From: an uncultured Lachnospiraceae bacterium | GTDB lineage: Bacteria; Bacillota; Clostridia; Lachnospirales; Lachnospiraceae | Reading direction: 5' to 3' | Assembly (NCBI GenBank): GCA_944380605.1 | Contig: CALWIA010000015.1 | Coordinates: 62,001-126,000, forward strand | Length of the DNA: 64,000 nt | Shown here: positions 52,475-61,410 of the stretch, in pieces | Numbering within the stretch: the first letter of the stretch is position 1 | Layout of the letters: each line of letters opens with the position of its first letter | Translations under genes and position numbers: made by a program | Notes under the pieces: generated by a model | Seen by the model: the letters and a program-made list of their open reading frames with translations, nothing else | What the model was told of the DNA's origin: nothing | Databases searched by the model: none

Positions 52475-53248
52475 CTATCTGGCGTCTTCCGACTGTCCGG
52501 TTCCTTCCGCCGGCGCTTCCTCCTGAGAGGCCGGCGCTTCTCCGGCTCCCGCAGCCGCCGCTTCCTGTCCCGCCGCTTCCTTGGCGTCTTCTTCGGCGAA
52601 GATCGGCCGCATGTCGTGGATATCCCGGTCAGGAGCCGGAATATAACGCTTGAAGATGGCGTTGAGGAAATAGGAGTTGACAAAGGCGATCAGCGCCACT
52701 CCGAACACCATAAGCTGAGGCAGATAGGACAGCGACAGAAAAATCAGCGCCAGGTCGATGACGATCATGCCAATGGTGTGGAAAATGTGGCGGATGGACA
52801 TGAAGAACGCGTTGAATATGGTCTTCTTCACCGGGTTGTAAAACCGGGCCTGCAGGGGGAACACAAAGGTAAACATCCCCGCCCAGACAAACAGGAAGGC
52901 CAGAAACACCGTGGTCATCACCGTCCGGAAGGTGGAAGGCTCCGTCAGCCCCGCCACGAAGAAATACAAATCAAAGCCCAGCAGGAACACCACTGCCAGG
53001 AAGATCAGCCAGATCACCGTAGCCTGCCGGAAATTTTCCTTAAACGACTTGAAAAAAGAACGGATGGTGTACCCGTCCTCGTCCCGCGCCAGCTTCAGCG
53101 TCACATAGTACATCGCCGTGGTAGACGCGCCTATGGTCACGATGGGAATGCTGCACACCAGCCAGAGGACGTTGAGAATCAGTACATCCCAGAATTTGCC
53201 GATAAAGCGCCACACCGGATTGTCATAGTTGAATAAGCCTGATAACAT
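52475..53248 (-). CDS. DUF624 (YesL-like) membrane protein
   Basis: The 257-residue protein has about five membrane helices and the DUF624 pattern: LFNYDNPVWRFIGKFWDVLILNVLWLVCSIPIVTIGASTTAMYYV, then RDEDGYTIRSFFKSFKENFRQATVIW. DUF624 proteins often accompany carbohydrate ABC transporters or secreted proteins, but none lies here. The C-terminal 45 residues are Glu/Ala-rich and low in complexity. AGAGGG precedes the ATG at 53248. It is divergent from the hypothetical membrane protein. Confidence 0.87.
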   Translation of the reverse strand: MLSGLFNYDNPVWRFIGKFWDVLILNVLWLVCSIPIVTIGASTTAMYYVTLKLARDEDGYTIRSFFKSFKENFRQATVIWLIFLAVVFLLGFDLYFFVAGLTEPSTFRTVMTTVFLAFLFVWAGMFTFVFPLQARFYNPVKKTIFNAFFMSIRHIFHTIGMIVIDLALIFLSLSYLPQLMVFGVALIAFVNSYFLNAIFKRYIPAPDRDIHDMRPIFAEEDAKEAAGQEAAAAGAGEAPASQEEAPAEGTGQSEDAR

Positions 53249-53413
53249 GAAAAACCCTCTTTTCTCCGTTTTCGCTTCCGCGTTACTCTCCATTATATCG
53301 AACCTGCGGCGAAAAATCAATTTTTCATGGGGATTTCATAGAATTTTCATACTCTGATGGGGGATTCTGTAGTATAATACCGTTGGAAATCATCGAAAAG
53401 CGAGGGTGTTTCA

Positions 53414-54097
53414 ATGTCTCTGAAAGAAGAAATCCGGCAGGAAGTCCGGCAGGAGCGCAAGAAACTGAAGGATATGTCCTTCCGGGACAAGCTATGGTAC
53501 ATCTGGGAGTATTACAAACTGCACATGCTGGTGGTGCTGGGGGTTGTGCTTTTGATCTCGGTAGTCGCCAGTTCTATATACAGCAGCACCTTTGAAACCG
53601 TATTCTACTGTGCCGTGATCAACAACCCGGCGGGCCTGGACGACGTCTCCTCCGCCCCTCTGGACGAGGGCTTCCGGGAATACATGGGCTTCGGAAACAA
53701 GGACCGGATCTACATGGAAAACATGTACGTCTCCTACGGCGGTACCGCTTCGGAATACGAGTACGCCTCCATGGCCAAGCTCTCGGCCCTGATTGCCGCC
53801 CGGGAACTGGACGTCATCATCAGCGACCAGGAGATTTTTGACCGCCACTCCCACATGGACGGCTACGTGGACCTGGAAACGCTGGTTCCCGAAGACCTGG
53901 CCGGCCAGCTGCAGGACCGCTACTGCATGAACACCGATTCCGCCGGCGTCTCTCACGTCTACGCCATCGACATCAGCGGCACTTCCTTTGCCGAGGCCAT
54001 GGGCATCGGCCTGGAACCGGCCTACCTCAGCGTGCTGTCCAGTTCCCGGCATACAGACACATGCGCCGCCCTGCTTCGCTATATATTTGCCCCGTAA
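53414..54097 (+). CDS. Hypothetical single-pass membrane protein
   Basis: I do not recognise a family. The 227-residue protein has a charged N-terminus (MSLKEEIRQEVRQERKKLKDMS), one membrane helix at about 37-55 and an extracytoplasmic domain of about 170 residues rich in acidic residues (ELDVIISDQEIFDRHSHMDGYVDLETLVPEDL). GAGGGTG lies seven bases before the ATG, and a TATAAT is at 53373-53378. It is divergent from the DUF624 gene, so the two may work together. Its 3' end overlaps the convergent GNAT gene by 71 bases, and its terminator lies inside that gene. Confidence 0.72.
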   Translation: MSLKEEIRQEVRQERKKLKDMSFRDKLWYIWEYYKLHMLVVLGVVLLISVVASSIYSSTFETVFYCAVINNPAGLDDVSSAPLDEGFREYMGFGNKDRIYMENMYVSYGGTASEYEYASMAKLSALIAARELDVIISDQEIFDRHSHMDGYVDLETLVPEDLAGQLQDRYCMNTDSAGVSHVYAIDISGTSFAEAMGIGLEPAYLSVLSSSRHTDTCAALLRYIFAP

Positions 54098-54752
54098 ACT
54101 GCAGGCCGCAGGAGAGGGCTGTCCGGATAGACGCTTCATTGGAAGCGTCTATTTTTGCGCATACCCGGCAGGGCATCTCTTCTCTCACATAGGCTTCTAT
54201 GGCCCGGCAGGCCTCCGTTCCGAAGCCCCTGCGCCGGTACGGCCGGAATATGTGGTATCCCAGTTCCAGAACCGCCGTTTCCCCTTCCGGAAGCCCCTGC
54301 GGGTTGGTCACGCCGGCCTTTCCCGCCAGCCTGCCCGTATCCCGTTCCTCCACCGCCCAGATGCCGTATTCATAAAACCGGTACTGGGACCGGATATAGG
54401 CCCGCAGCAGTTCCGGCCGGCAAAACACCTGGTCCGCCTCTTCCTGGCACTCATCCGCCGGCACCTGCCGCCAGTCCTGCTCCGTAAACTCCCGGATCCG
54501 CAGGCGGTCCGTCTGGGCGATCACCCACGGCAGCCCCAGAACCCGCCGGGCCACCCGCTCCAGAAACACCGGATCTCCGGCGGCCTCCGGTTCCGCCAGA
54601 TACGCAGTGCCCGGCAGGTCTTCGCCTCCCGGCCGCCACAGGCCGACAGAGGCCCTTCCGGCGGCCGCAGCCGCCAGAAGAGCCTCTGCTTCATCCGATA
54701 TGACAATGGTACAGAAACGGTTTTCCACCTGTATGGTCTTTTCCTCTGTCAT
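54027..54752 (-). CDS. GNAT family N-acetyltransferase
   Basis: The 241-residue protein has an N-terminal portion of about 85 residues of unknown type and a RimJ/RimL-like GNAT domain: LRIREFTEQDWRQV, GIWAVEERDTGRLAGKAGV, LELGYHIFRPYRRRGFGTEACRAIEAYV with the acetyl-CoA loop RRRGFGTEA, and KIDASNEASIRTALSCGLQ. The acceptor is unknown. The 3' end overlaps the convergent gene; the part under the overlap (LYAGNWTAR) is the variable tail. The cyclophilin gene lies 14 bases upstream of its start, on the same strand. Confidence 0.85.
   Translation of the reverse strand: MTEEKTIQVENRFCTIVISDEAEALLAAAAAGRASVGLWRPGGEDLPGTAYLAEPEAAGDPVFLERVARRVLGLPWVIAQTDRLRIREFTEQDWRQVPADECQEEADQVFCRPELLRAYIRSQYRFYEYGIWAVEERDTGRLAGKAGVTNPQGLPEGETAVLELGYHIFRPYRRRGFGTEACRAIEAYVREEMPCRVCAKIDASNEASIRTALSCGLQFTGQIYSEAGRRMCLYAGNWTAR
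54128..54156 (+). terminator. Intrinsic terminator inside the convergent GNAT gene
   Basis: TAGACGCTTC (54128-54137) pairs with GAAGCGTCTA (54142-54151) around ATTG and is followed by five T residues. It is 30 bases after the stop of the plus-strand membrane protein gene but lies in the coding sequence of the minus-strand GNAT gene. Confidence 0.85.
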
Positions 54753-54766
54753 CTCGTTTCCGGTTC

Positions 54767-55285
54767 CTACCGTTTCTCCGGCTCCGGATAGGTCTCACCG
54801 AAGGTATCCACCGTCATTCTGCGGATCTTCTGTTCCTTCATGGGACGGTCGTTGTAGTCGGTACGCACGCCGGCAATTTTATCTACCACATCCATGCCTT
54901 CCACGATCTTGCCGAAAGCCGCGTAGGCGCCGTCCAGATGGGGCGCATCCTTGTGCATAATAAAGAACTGGGAACCGGCGGAATCCGGGTGCATGGCTCT
55001 GGCCATGGACAGCACGCCTTCCGTATGCTTTAACTCGTTGGGGAAACCGTTCTGAAGGAATTCTCCCTTAATGGAGTATCCCGGACCGCCCATGCCCGTG
55101 CCGTCGGGGCAGCCGCCCTGGATCATAAAACCGCTGATGACCCGGTGAAAAATCAGTCCATCATAAAATCCCTTCTGGACCAGGCTGATAAAGTTGTTTA
55201 CGGTGTTGGGCGCGATTTCCGGATACAGTTCGGCAACCATGGTATCGCCGTTTTCCATCTCAATGGTAACCTGGGGATTCTTCAT
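54767..55285 (-). CDS. ppiB: Cyclophilin-type peptidyl-prolyl cis-trans isomerase
   Basis: The 172-residue protein is a single-domain cyclophilin: VTIEMENGDTMVAELYPEIAPNTVNNFI, the active FHRVISGFMIQGG, GVLSMARAMHPDSAGSQFFI and HLDGAYAAFGKIVEGMDVVD. There is no signal peptide, so it acts in the cytoplasm. AGAGGA precedes the ATG at 55285. A promoter (TTGCGG-17-TACAAT) lies upstream with a hairpin in the leader. Confidence 0.95.
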   Translation of the reverse strand: MKNPQVTIEMENGDTMVAELYPEIAPNTVNNFISLVQKGFYDGLIFHRVISGFMIQGGCPDGTGMGGPGYSIKGEFLQNGFPNELKHTEGVLSMARAMHPDSAGSQFFIMHKDAPHLDGAYAAFGKIVEGMDVVDKIAGVRTDYNDRPMKEQKIRRMTVDTFGETYPEPEKR

Positions 55286-55346
55286 ACTATGTCCTCTCTT
55301 CTTTTCAGTTTGCCGGCGGCCATCGCGGACCGCCGGCTTCCTGCAT

Positions 55347-55375
55347 ATTGTAGCACAACGGCCCGCCGGCCGCAA
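55347..55375 (-). promoter_or_regulatory. Promoter of the cyclophilin gene
   Basis: On the minus strand TTGCGG (55375-55370), a 17-base spacer and TACAAT (55352-55347). Downstream GCCGGCGG and CCGCCGGC (55337-55312) can form a leader hairpin without a T-tract. Confidence 0.65.
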
Positions 55376-55381
55376 GTCCCG

Positions 55382-56161
55382 CTACTGCTTCAGATAAGAG
55401 GCGTACACCACGGTTACCGACGCTTCGATTTCCATTTCTCCCGGCATCACCGCCATATCCGCCGCCGCGGCTTCCATCACCGCCGTCTGCCGGCTGACGC
55501 CGTTGCTGACATAGCGTCCCTGCTGGCCGTCGGTATGCTCTTCGATGCGGATTACCTCGCCCAGATCCCGGCCGCCGGCCTCCGCCAGCACTTCCGCCTT
55601 CTGGCGCGCCAGTTCCACCGCCGCCGCCAGCGCCTCTTCATAGGCCTGGTCATACTGGCTGGAATAATAGGACACGTCCCGGATTTCATTGACCCCGGCT
55701 TCCACTGCCTGGGACAGCAGGCCGCCCACCTGATCCAGAGCCGCGTCGCTTACCGTCACTTCCGTGGTCATGGAATAGCCGACCAGGGTCTGGGTATTGC
55801 CGCTCCAGTCGTATTCCGGCGTCAGGGAAAAATCCGACGTCTTTATGGAACTGTCCGCGAAGCCCTGCTCCTTTAAAAACGCCAGCACCTGGTCCAGCCG
55901 CCGGCTATTTTCCTGCTGGCACTGGGCGGCGTCCGCATGCTCCGTGGTAATGGCAAAAATAATCCGGGCCATGTCCGGCGTCACCTTCACCGTCTCGCTG
56001 GCGGACAGGGAGATCTGTCCGTCCTGGTTCTCCACATTCTGTACCTGTATCACATCCGGCATCTGCGTCGTTACCTGGGGACTGCAGGCAGTCAGAGCCG
56101 CGGCGGCGGCCAATACGGCGCCAGCAGCCGGCAGAGCCTTCCATGTTCTTCGGTTGTTCAT
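55382..56161 (-). CDS. SIMPL domain (DUF541) lipoprotein
   Basis: The 259-residue protein has a signal peptide with lipobox (ALTACS, Cys at about 26) and one SIMPL/DUF541 domain (about 48-255): ISLSASETVKVTPDMARIIFAITTE, LKEQGFADSSIKTSDFSLTPEYDW, GYSMTTEVTVSD and AVELARQKAEVLAEAGGRDLGEVIRIEE. Such proteins (BP26, YggE, LpqG) form ring or channel-like oligomers in the envelope and are linked to oxidative stress, without a defined activity. GGAGG precedes the ATG at 56161. A TATAAT on the minus strand (56198-56193) is a possible -10. Confidence 0.9.
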   Translation of the reverse strand: MNNRRTWKALPAAGAVLAAAAALTACSPQVTTQMPDVIQVQNVENQDGQISLSASETVKVTPDMARIIFAITTEHADAAQCQQENSRRLDQVLAFLKEQGFADSSIKTSDFSLTPEYDWSGNTQTLVGYSMTTEVTVSDAALDQVGGLLSQAVEAGVNEIRDVSYYSSQYDQAYEEALAAAVELARQKAEVLAEAGGRDLGEVIRIEEHTDGQQGRYVSNGVSRQTAVMEAAAADMAVMPGEMEIEASVTVVYASYLKQ

Positions 56162-56476
56162 ATCCTGTGTCCTCCTTTTTTGATTCCCCTGTATTATAGC
56201 ACGCAAATCTTGTGTTTTCCGGTCTTTTCTCCTGTGATTTCTCTTACAAAATCCTGGATGGCTGTTCATATTTTATTCAAAAAACATTCAAAATCCTTTT
56301 ACACACTGCACATGGTTTCTTCACGATTCCCATTTATACTCATAACTGTAGACAACAGAGCGTTGTTTATGCAGGTGCTTATAAGATTTTTTTCATAATA
56401 CTCGGGCTGATGGCCGAATGGCCGTCAGCTCTCCTCCCTTTTATCCCTTATGAATTTGCGGGAACCGGAACATGCG
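56162..56476. other. 315-base gap, A+T-rich, no gene seen
   Basis: The stretch holds the likely promoter of the SIMPL gene, an imperfect hairpin (GCTGA-T-GGCC with GGCC-G-TCAGC, 56406-56429) and the left arm of a 15-bp inverted repeat. A rightward open frame here has no ribosome site or recognisable protein. I see no known RNA family. Confidence 0.5.
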
Positions 56477-56501
56477 TCAGCTGCGGCGCATGTTCCGGTT
56501 C
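56462..56501. terminator. 15-bp perfect inverted repeat at the end of the symporter gene
   Basis: GAACCGGAACATGCG (56462-56476) and its complement (56487-56501) flank a ten-base loop spanning the symporter stop codon. The minus-strand T-tract is poor, so it may be a weak terminator or a 3' stabilising stem. Confidence 0.55.
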
Positions 56502-57889
56502 TTTGTCTGTCCGGATCCCCGTGTTTCCGGAAACACCACCTGTCCCCGCAGCAAAAAAAGGGCAAACAGGTTGGGAAAGGCCATCAGGCCGTTGAACACA
56601 TCGGACAGTTCCCAGACCTCCTGCAGGCTGCCCAGGCTCCCTGCAAATACCGCGGCGGCAAACAGCCACAGGTACAGCGTCCCCGTCCGCCGGCGCAGCC
56701 GGGTCCGCCGCCGCGCCGGCAGCGGCAGCTGCTCCCACACCGCTTCCAGCGTCTGCCGGCCCAGAAAATGCCAGGCGATCATGGTGGCGAAGGCAAACAG
56801 CACCATGGCCGCGGACATCAGGCCGGCCCCCGGCACCCCCAGTACCTGGCGGAAACATTCCGACGCCAGCACGGCGCCATCCCACGGGGAAGCCGCCAGC
56901 CCCCGGGCGCCTCCCGCGGCGCACAGAATCACCAGCGCCGTCAGGGTGCACAGCACCACCGTGTCAAAAAACACTTCAAACATGGCCCACATGCCCTGTT
57001 CCTCCGGGGTGGTGCGCTGCGCGGCGCCGTGGAGGCCCGCCAGGGTCCCCAGCCCCGCTTCGTTGGAAAACACGCCTCTGGCCAGCCCGTAGCGGAACGC
57101 CAGCGCCAGCCCGTATCCGCCGGCCCCGCCGGCCGCCGCTTCCGGCTTCCAGGCATAGATAAAAATCTCTCCCAGCGCCGGCAGGATCTCCCGCCTGCAC
57201 AGCACCAGCACCGTCAGGGAAAAAGCCATATAAAGCCCGGCGGATACCGGAATCAGCCGCTCCGCCGCCTTTCCAATCCGGGCGGCGCCGCCGGAAACCG
57301 TCGCGAATACCAGCGCCGACACCGTCAGGGCCGCGGCCGCCGGCGGTATCCCGGCGCTGTGCCGGAGGGTCTGGGCAATGGCGTTGGCCTGGACCATGCT
57401 TCCCATTCCCAGGGAAGCCAGCAGGCACAGCCCGCCGTACAGAATGCCCAGGGCAGGCATTCCCAGCTGCCGGCTGAGGTACACCACCGGCCCGCAAATC
57501 CATCGCCCCTGGCGGCTGCGGTACCGGCAGCGCAGCGCCAGGCTGGTTTCCGCGTAGGCGGCGGCCATGCCGAAAAACGCCGATACCCACATCCAGAATA
57601 TGGCTCCCGGCCCGCCGGCGGCCAGAGCCGTCGCCACCCCCGCGATGTTGCCGGTGCCGATGGTGGCCGCCAGGGCCGTACAGGCAGACTGCAGCCGGGT
57701 CACCGAATGGGGGCCCGCCGCCCCTTCCTCTCCCTCCCGCTTCTGCAGGCTGCCGGCGGTGGCCTTCCACCACACCGGCAGGCCCCGCAGCTGAAAACAG
57801 CGGGAGCGCAGGGTAAAACAGGCCCCTGCCGCAAGCAGCGCCGTAAGCAGCACCGGCCCCCACACCTGCTCATGCAGCCAGTGAATCAC
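56477..57889 (-). CDS. Alanine/glycine:cation symporter (AGCS family)
   Basis: The 470-residue membrane protein has about eleven helices and AGCS signatures: WGPVLLTALLAAGACFTLRSRCFQLRGLP, the Na+-site region TALAATIGTGNIAGVATALAAGGPGAIFWMW, YAETSLALRCRYR, GLGMGSM-like LGMGSMVQANAIA, and FSNEAGLGTLAGLHGAAQ. It imports alanine or glycine with Na+. The start is taken as GTG at 57889, eight bases after GGAG; no well-placed ATG is available. The tail is longer and more basic than usual. Confidence 0.92.
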   Translation of the reverse strand: MIHWLHEQVWGPVLLTALLAAGACFTLRSRCFQLRGLPVWWKATAGSLQKREGEEGAAGPHSVTRLQSACTALAATIGTGNIAGVATALAAGGPGAIFWMWVSAFFGMAAAYAETSLALRCRYRSRQGRWICGPVVYLSRQLGMPALGILYGGLCLLASLGMGSMVQANAIAQTLRHSAGIPPAAAALTVSALVFATVSGGAARIGKAAERLIPVSAGLYMAFSLTVLVLCRREILPALGEIFIYAWKPEAAAGGAGGYGLALAFRYGLARGVFSNEAGLGTLAGLHGAAQRTTPEEQGMWAMFEVFFDTVVLCTLTALVILCAAGGARGLAASPWDGAVLASECFRQVLGVPGAGLMSAAMVLFAFATMIAWHFLGRQTLEAVWEQLPLPARRRTRLRRRTGTLYLWLFAAAVFAGSLGSLQEVWELSDVFNGLMAFPNLFALFLLRGQVVFPETRGSGQTKNRNMRRS

Positions 57890-58051
57890 GTTCTCTCTCC
57901 GCCGTTTTTTATATGTTCTATTCCTAGAAAACGGAAAGTATTCCCGTCTTTTTTCTTTCTGTCGCATTTTATCCGGGACTGTGCTATACTGAAATCAGCA
58001 GCACCGCGGACTGTGCCGCGGCAAGGAACCTTCAGAAAGGAAGTCGCGATT

Positions 58052-59029
58052 ATGCCTGGTTTTACAACGCATTACATCATGGGTGTAAAAGCCTACAATG
58101 ACATGCCGTCCATGCCTTTAAAGCATGTCATTGCCAAGTACCGCTGGCTGTACCAGCTGGGACTGCAGGGACCGGACATGTTTTTCTACAATATTCCCAT
58201 TCTCCGCCACCGGGATTACCGCAATGTCGGTTCCTATATGCACGAACACCATGTACAGGAATTTTTTGTCAACTATCTGCAGGAGGTGGTGCAGATCGGC
58301 TCCCGGCAGCAGCAGGCCCGGGCCCTGGCCTATTTCTGCGGATACCTCTGCCACTACATCGGCGATTCCATCTGCCACCCCTTTATTTACGGCAGAATCC
58401 ACTACGACATCAGCAACCCCAGCAGCCAGCACCACGGGCTGCACGCCGAACTGGAAAATGAAATCGACGCCCTGCTGCTGAAGCGCTACAAGCGGAAGAA
58501 GCCTTCGGAATTCAACCAGGCCGCCACCATCTGCTTAAACGGCCTGGAGATGCAGTTTGTGTCCCAGATGCTGTCCACCTGCATCAACAAGACCTACTAT
58601 CCCATTACCTACCGCAACAACTTCCAGGTGACCCCCCGGATGGTGCACCGTTCCATTCTGGCCCTGCGGTTCGGCTGCCGCACGCTGTCGGATCCCTCCG
58701 GGCGCAAGAAAAACAGCATTGAATTTATGGAATCCATCTTTTTGAAAAATCCGGTGGCTTCCCGCAAGCTGGTGACGGACCAGGTGATCAACGCCACCCG
58801 GAGCCTGAACTTGAACCACGAGACCTGGTGCAATCCCTGGAACAAGCAGATGGCCTCGGACCTGTCCTTCTGGGACCTGTTCCATCAGTGCCTGTCCAAG
58901 TGCAGCAAGGTCTATTACCTGCTCAACCAGATCCTCACCTCCGGCGTTTCCCCGGAGGAAATGGACTTCTCGCCGGTCATCCAGGAACTGGGCAATTACT
59001 CCTACCACAGCGGACTGCCGGTGGATTAA
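58052..59029 (+). CDS. Zinc-dependent phospholipase C-like protein
   Basis: The 325-residue protein matches the Zn_dep_PLPC family: MPGFTTHYIMGVKAYND start, LQGPDMFFYNIP, LAYFCGYLCHYIGDSICHPFIYGRI with the metal His/Asp pattern, and HHGLHAELENEIDALLL. There is no signal peptide, so it is probably cytoplasmic, unlike the secreted toxins of that fold; activity on lipids is not established for this group. The frame is open far upstream, but AAAGGAAG precedes the ATG at 58052 and family similarity begins there. Confidence 0.88.
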   Translation: MPGFTTHYIMGVKAYNDMPSMPLKHVIAKYRWLYQLGLQGPDMFFYNIPILRHRDYRNVGSYMHEHHVQEFFVNYLQEVVQIGSRQQQARALAYFCGYLCHYIGDSICHPFIYGRIHYDISNPSSQHHGLHAELENEIDALLLKRYKRKKPSEFNQAATICLNGLEMQFVSQMLSTCINKTYYPITYRNNFQVTPRMVHRSILALRFGCRTLSDPSGRKKNSIEFMESIFLKNPVASRKLVTDQVINATRSLNLNHETWCNPWNKQMASDLSFWDLFHQCLSKCSKVYYLLNQILTSGVSPEEMDFSPVIQELGNYSYHSGLPVD

Positions 59030-59045
59030 GAAAAAACAAAAAAAG

Positions 59046-59085
59046 GCCTGTGAAACGCGCTCCGGCACATTTCACAGGCTTTCTT
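59046..59085. terminator. Terminator between convergent genes
   Basis: GCCTGTGAAA (59046-59055) pairs with TTTCACAGGC (59070-59079), followed by TTTCTTT on the plus strand; an A-run precedes it, giving T residues on the other strand too. Confidence 0.88.
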
Positions 59086-59093
59086 TGTCGGTT

Positions 59094-59642
59094 TTATTCC
59101 GCCGCTTCGGTCTCAGCCGCCTCCCGGGTAGGCACCGCCTCCGGGCTCACCGCCCGGTACTCGCCGGCGGGAATGGTGTCTTCCAGAATCCAGGTGGAAG
59201 TATCCGCCTTGGTGCCGTCAGGCGCCACCATGACGTAGATCTCATACTGGCTGGCGTATCCGCCGTAAGACTCGTCGGAAGAAGGTTCATATTCCGGGTT
59301 CTGTTCGGAGATCAGATCGTTGAATCCCTTGATCACCGTGGTGGCGTACTGCGCCGCCTCCTCCCGGGAAATCGTGGTGTTCAGCAGAATGTAGAACTTC
59401 AGCGCGTTTTCTTCCGGGTACACGCCGCCGCTGACCGTCTCCGCGTAAGGGAAGTCGTTGAGGTCCGTATAGATCTCATCCCAGTCCTCCCACAGCTGCT
59501 CCCAGACGATTCCGTCCGGCCCCGGCTGGGGAAGGTCCGAATAGTCCTGGGTCGCTTCCGATATAATATTGCTCTTGGTGCAGCCGGACAGCAGGCACGC
59601 CGCCGCCAGCAGGCACGCGATTCTCTTCATCCATTTCATCAT
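59094..59642 (-). CDS. Hypothetical lipoprotein
   Basis: The 182-residue protein has a lipobox (CLLSGC, Cys at about residue 21) and a domain I do not recognise (VWEQLWEDWDEIYTDLNDFPYAETVSGGVYPEENALKFYILLN). The tail is Glu/Ala-rich. AAGGAGGG precedes the ATG. It is a single-gene unit between two convergent neighbours and probably surface-anchored. Confidence 0.75.
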   Translation of the reverse strand: MMKWMKRIACLLAAACLLSGCTKSNIISEATQDYSDLPQPGPDGIVWEQLWEDWDEIYTDLNDFPYAETVSGGVYPEENALKFYILLNTTISREEAAQYATTVIKGFNDLISEQNPEYEPSSDESYGGYASQYEIYVMVAPDGTKADTSTWILEDTIPAGEYRAVSPEAVPTREAAETEAAE

Positions 59643-59753
59643 GCATACCCTCCTTGCTTTAGACCTCTGTATTATATCGGAAAAGCCCCGCCTTTTGTAG
59701 GGGTTTTTTCAAAATGTCAGAAAATCTTAATCTTTCTCTTTTTCATTTTCCAT

Positions 59754-59782
59754 TGCTTTTTCTCAGGAAAAATGCTATGATG
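59754..59782 (+). promoter_or_regulatory. Promoter of the BCCT transporter gene
   Basis: TTGCTT (59754-59759), a 17-base spacer and TATGAT (59777-59782), about 45 bases before the start. Confidence 0.6.
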
Positions 59783-59827
59783 TTCAATACTTAGATATTT
59801 TTGTATTTTTTGAACAAGGAGGACGAC

Positions 59828-61390
59828 ATGAAACGGCAATCGGATTCTGCATCCCGTACGGATATGAAAAAACAGCTGGACTGGGTGACCACGGTGGTTC
59901 CCTTCGTCTGCATCCTGCTGTTGTGCGCGGCATTTATGCTGTCGCCGGAGGCCTCCGGCAGCGTGCTGGCTTCCATCCGGTTCTTCCTGGGCGAGGAATT
60001 GGGCAGCTACTACCTGCTGATGGGCCTGGGCATCTTCCTGTGTTCGCTCTACATGGCCTTTTCCCGGTTCGGGAACATCCGCCTGGGGAACCTGGAAAAG
60101 CCCCAGTACACCTCGTTCCAGTGGGGTTCCATGATGTTTACCGCCGGCCTGGCCGCCGACATTCTCTTTTACTCGCTCTGTGAATGGATTCTCTACGCCG
60201 GGGAGCCCCGGATCTCGGAACTGGGCACCGTCCAGGACTGGGCGTCCACCTATCCGCTGTTTCACTGGGGCCCCACCGCCTGGAGCTTTTACCTGGTGCT
60301 GGCGGTGGCCTTCGGCTTCATGCTGCACGTGCGCAGCCGGGAAAAGCAGAAATACTCGGAAGCCTGCCGGGCGCTGCTGGGCCGCCGGGTAGACGGCTGG
60401 GCCGGACGGCTCATCGACCTGCTGGCGGTATTCGCGCTGCTGGCCGGCACCGCCACCACCTTTTCCCTGGCCACCCCGCTGCTTTCCATGGCCATCAGCC
60501 AGGTCACCGGCCTGCCCCAGTCCAACCTGCTGACCATCGCCATTCTGGTGGTCATCGGCATCACCTATACGGTGACGGTGTACTTCGGCATGAAGGGCAT
60601 CTCCCTGCTGGCGGCCTCCTGCACCTGGCTGTTTTTTGCCCTGCTGGCCTATGTGCTGGTGCTGGGCGGGGAACCCCGCTACATCATCGAAACCGGCATC
60701 ACCGCCATTGGAAACCTGGCTCAGAACTTCATCGGCCTGTCCACCTGGACCGACGCCCTGCGCACCTCGTCCTTCCCCCAGAACTGGACCATCTTCTACT
60801 GGGCGTACTGGATGGTGTGGTGCGTGGCCACCCCGTTTTTCATCGGCTCCATAAGCAAGGGGCGGACGGTGCGCCAGACCGTGCTGGGCGGTTATTTCTG
60901 GGGGCTGTCCGGCACCTTTACCTCCTTTATCATCCTGGGCAACTACGGCCTGCATCTGCAGGTTTCCGGCGCCATGGACCTGATCGGCTCCTATCAGCAG
61001 ACCGGCGACCTGTACCAGATCATCATCACGGTGATGCACTCACTGCCTCTGCCGCAGCTGGGGCTGGTCCTGCTGGCGCTCTCCATGATCGCCTTCTATG
61101 CCACGTCCTTTGACGCCCTGACCATCGTGGCCGCCGCCTACTCCTACAAAAAGCTGCCGGCCGGCGCGGAGCCCCACCGCAACGTCAAGCTGTTCTGGGC
61201 CGTTGTGCTGATGCTGCTGCCCATTGCCCTGATCTTTTCGGAAAACTCCATGAACAACCTGCAAACCGTGTCCATCATCGCCGCCTTTCCCATAGGCATC
61301 GTCATTCTTCTGATTCTGGCCAGTTTCTTCAAGGACGCCAGGCAGTATCTCAAAGAAAAAGAAGGCCCCGCCCAAAAGGCGGAGCCGTAG
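59828..61390 (+). CDS. BCCT family transporter (betaine/carnitine/choline)
   Basis: The 520-residue membrane protein has twelve predicted helices and the BCCT signature WTIFYWAYWMVWCVATPFF followed by IGSISKGRTVRQ, plus MFTAGLAADILFYSLCEW in helix 3. The usual GMGIG/GMGxG motif of Na+-coupled members appears here as FTAGLAADI, closer to the CaiT-like exchangers, so antiport of trimethylammonium compounds is possible. AGGAGG lies six bases before the ATG at 59828. No carnitine or choline enzyme genes lie beside it. Confidence 0.92.
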   Translation: MKRQSDSASRTDMKKQLDWVTTVVPFVCILLLCAAFMLSPEASGSVLASIRFFLGEELGSYYLLMGLGIFLCSLYMAFSRFGNIRLGNLEKPQYTSFQWGSMMFTAGLAADILFYSLCEWILYAGEPRISELGTVQDWASTYPLFHWGPTAWSFYLVLAVAFGFMLHVRSREKQKYSEACRALLGRRVDGWAGRLIDLLAVFALLAGTATTFSLATPLLSMAISQVTGLPQSNLLTIAILVVIGITYTVTVYFGMKGISLLAASCTWLFFALLAYVLVLGGEPRYIIETGITAIGNLAQNFIGLSTWTDALRTSSFPQNWTIFYWAYWMVWCVATPFFIGSISKGRTVRQTVLGGYFWGLSGTFTSFIILGNYGLHLQVSGAMDLIGSYQQTGDLYQIIITVMHSLPLPQLGLVLLALSMIAFYATSFDALTIVAAAYSYKKLPAGAEPHRNVKLFWAVVLMLLPIALIFSENSMNNLQTVSIIAAFPIGIVILLILASFFKDARQYLKEKEGPAQKAEP

Positions 61391-61410
61391 CCGGAGGGCC
61401 GGAGGAAGCG

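Noticed and set aside
56212..56595. A 127-codon open frame in the gap before the symporter gene
   Set aside because: No ribosome binding site, no recognisable similarity, and its end overlaps the symporter coding region.
56450..58051. A very long open frame on the plus strand running into the PLC-like gene
   Set aside because: It is the antisense shadow of the high-G+C symporter gene; the predicted peptide is Pro/Arg/Gln-rich without any domain, and the real gene has its own ribosome site at 58052.
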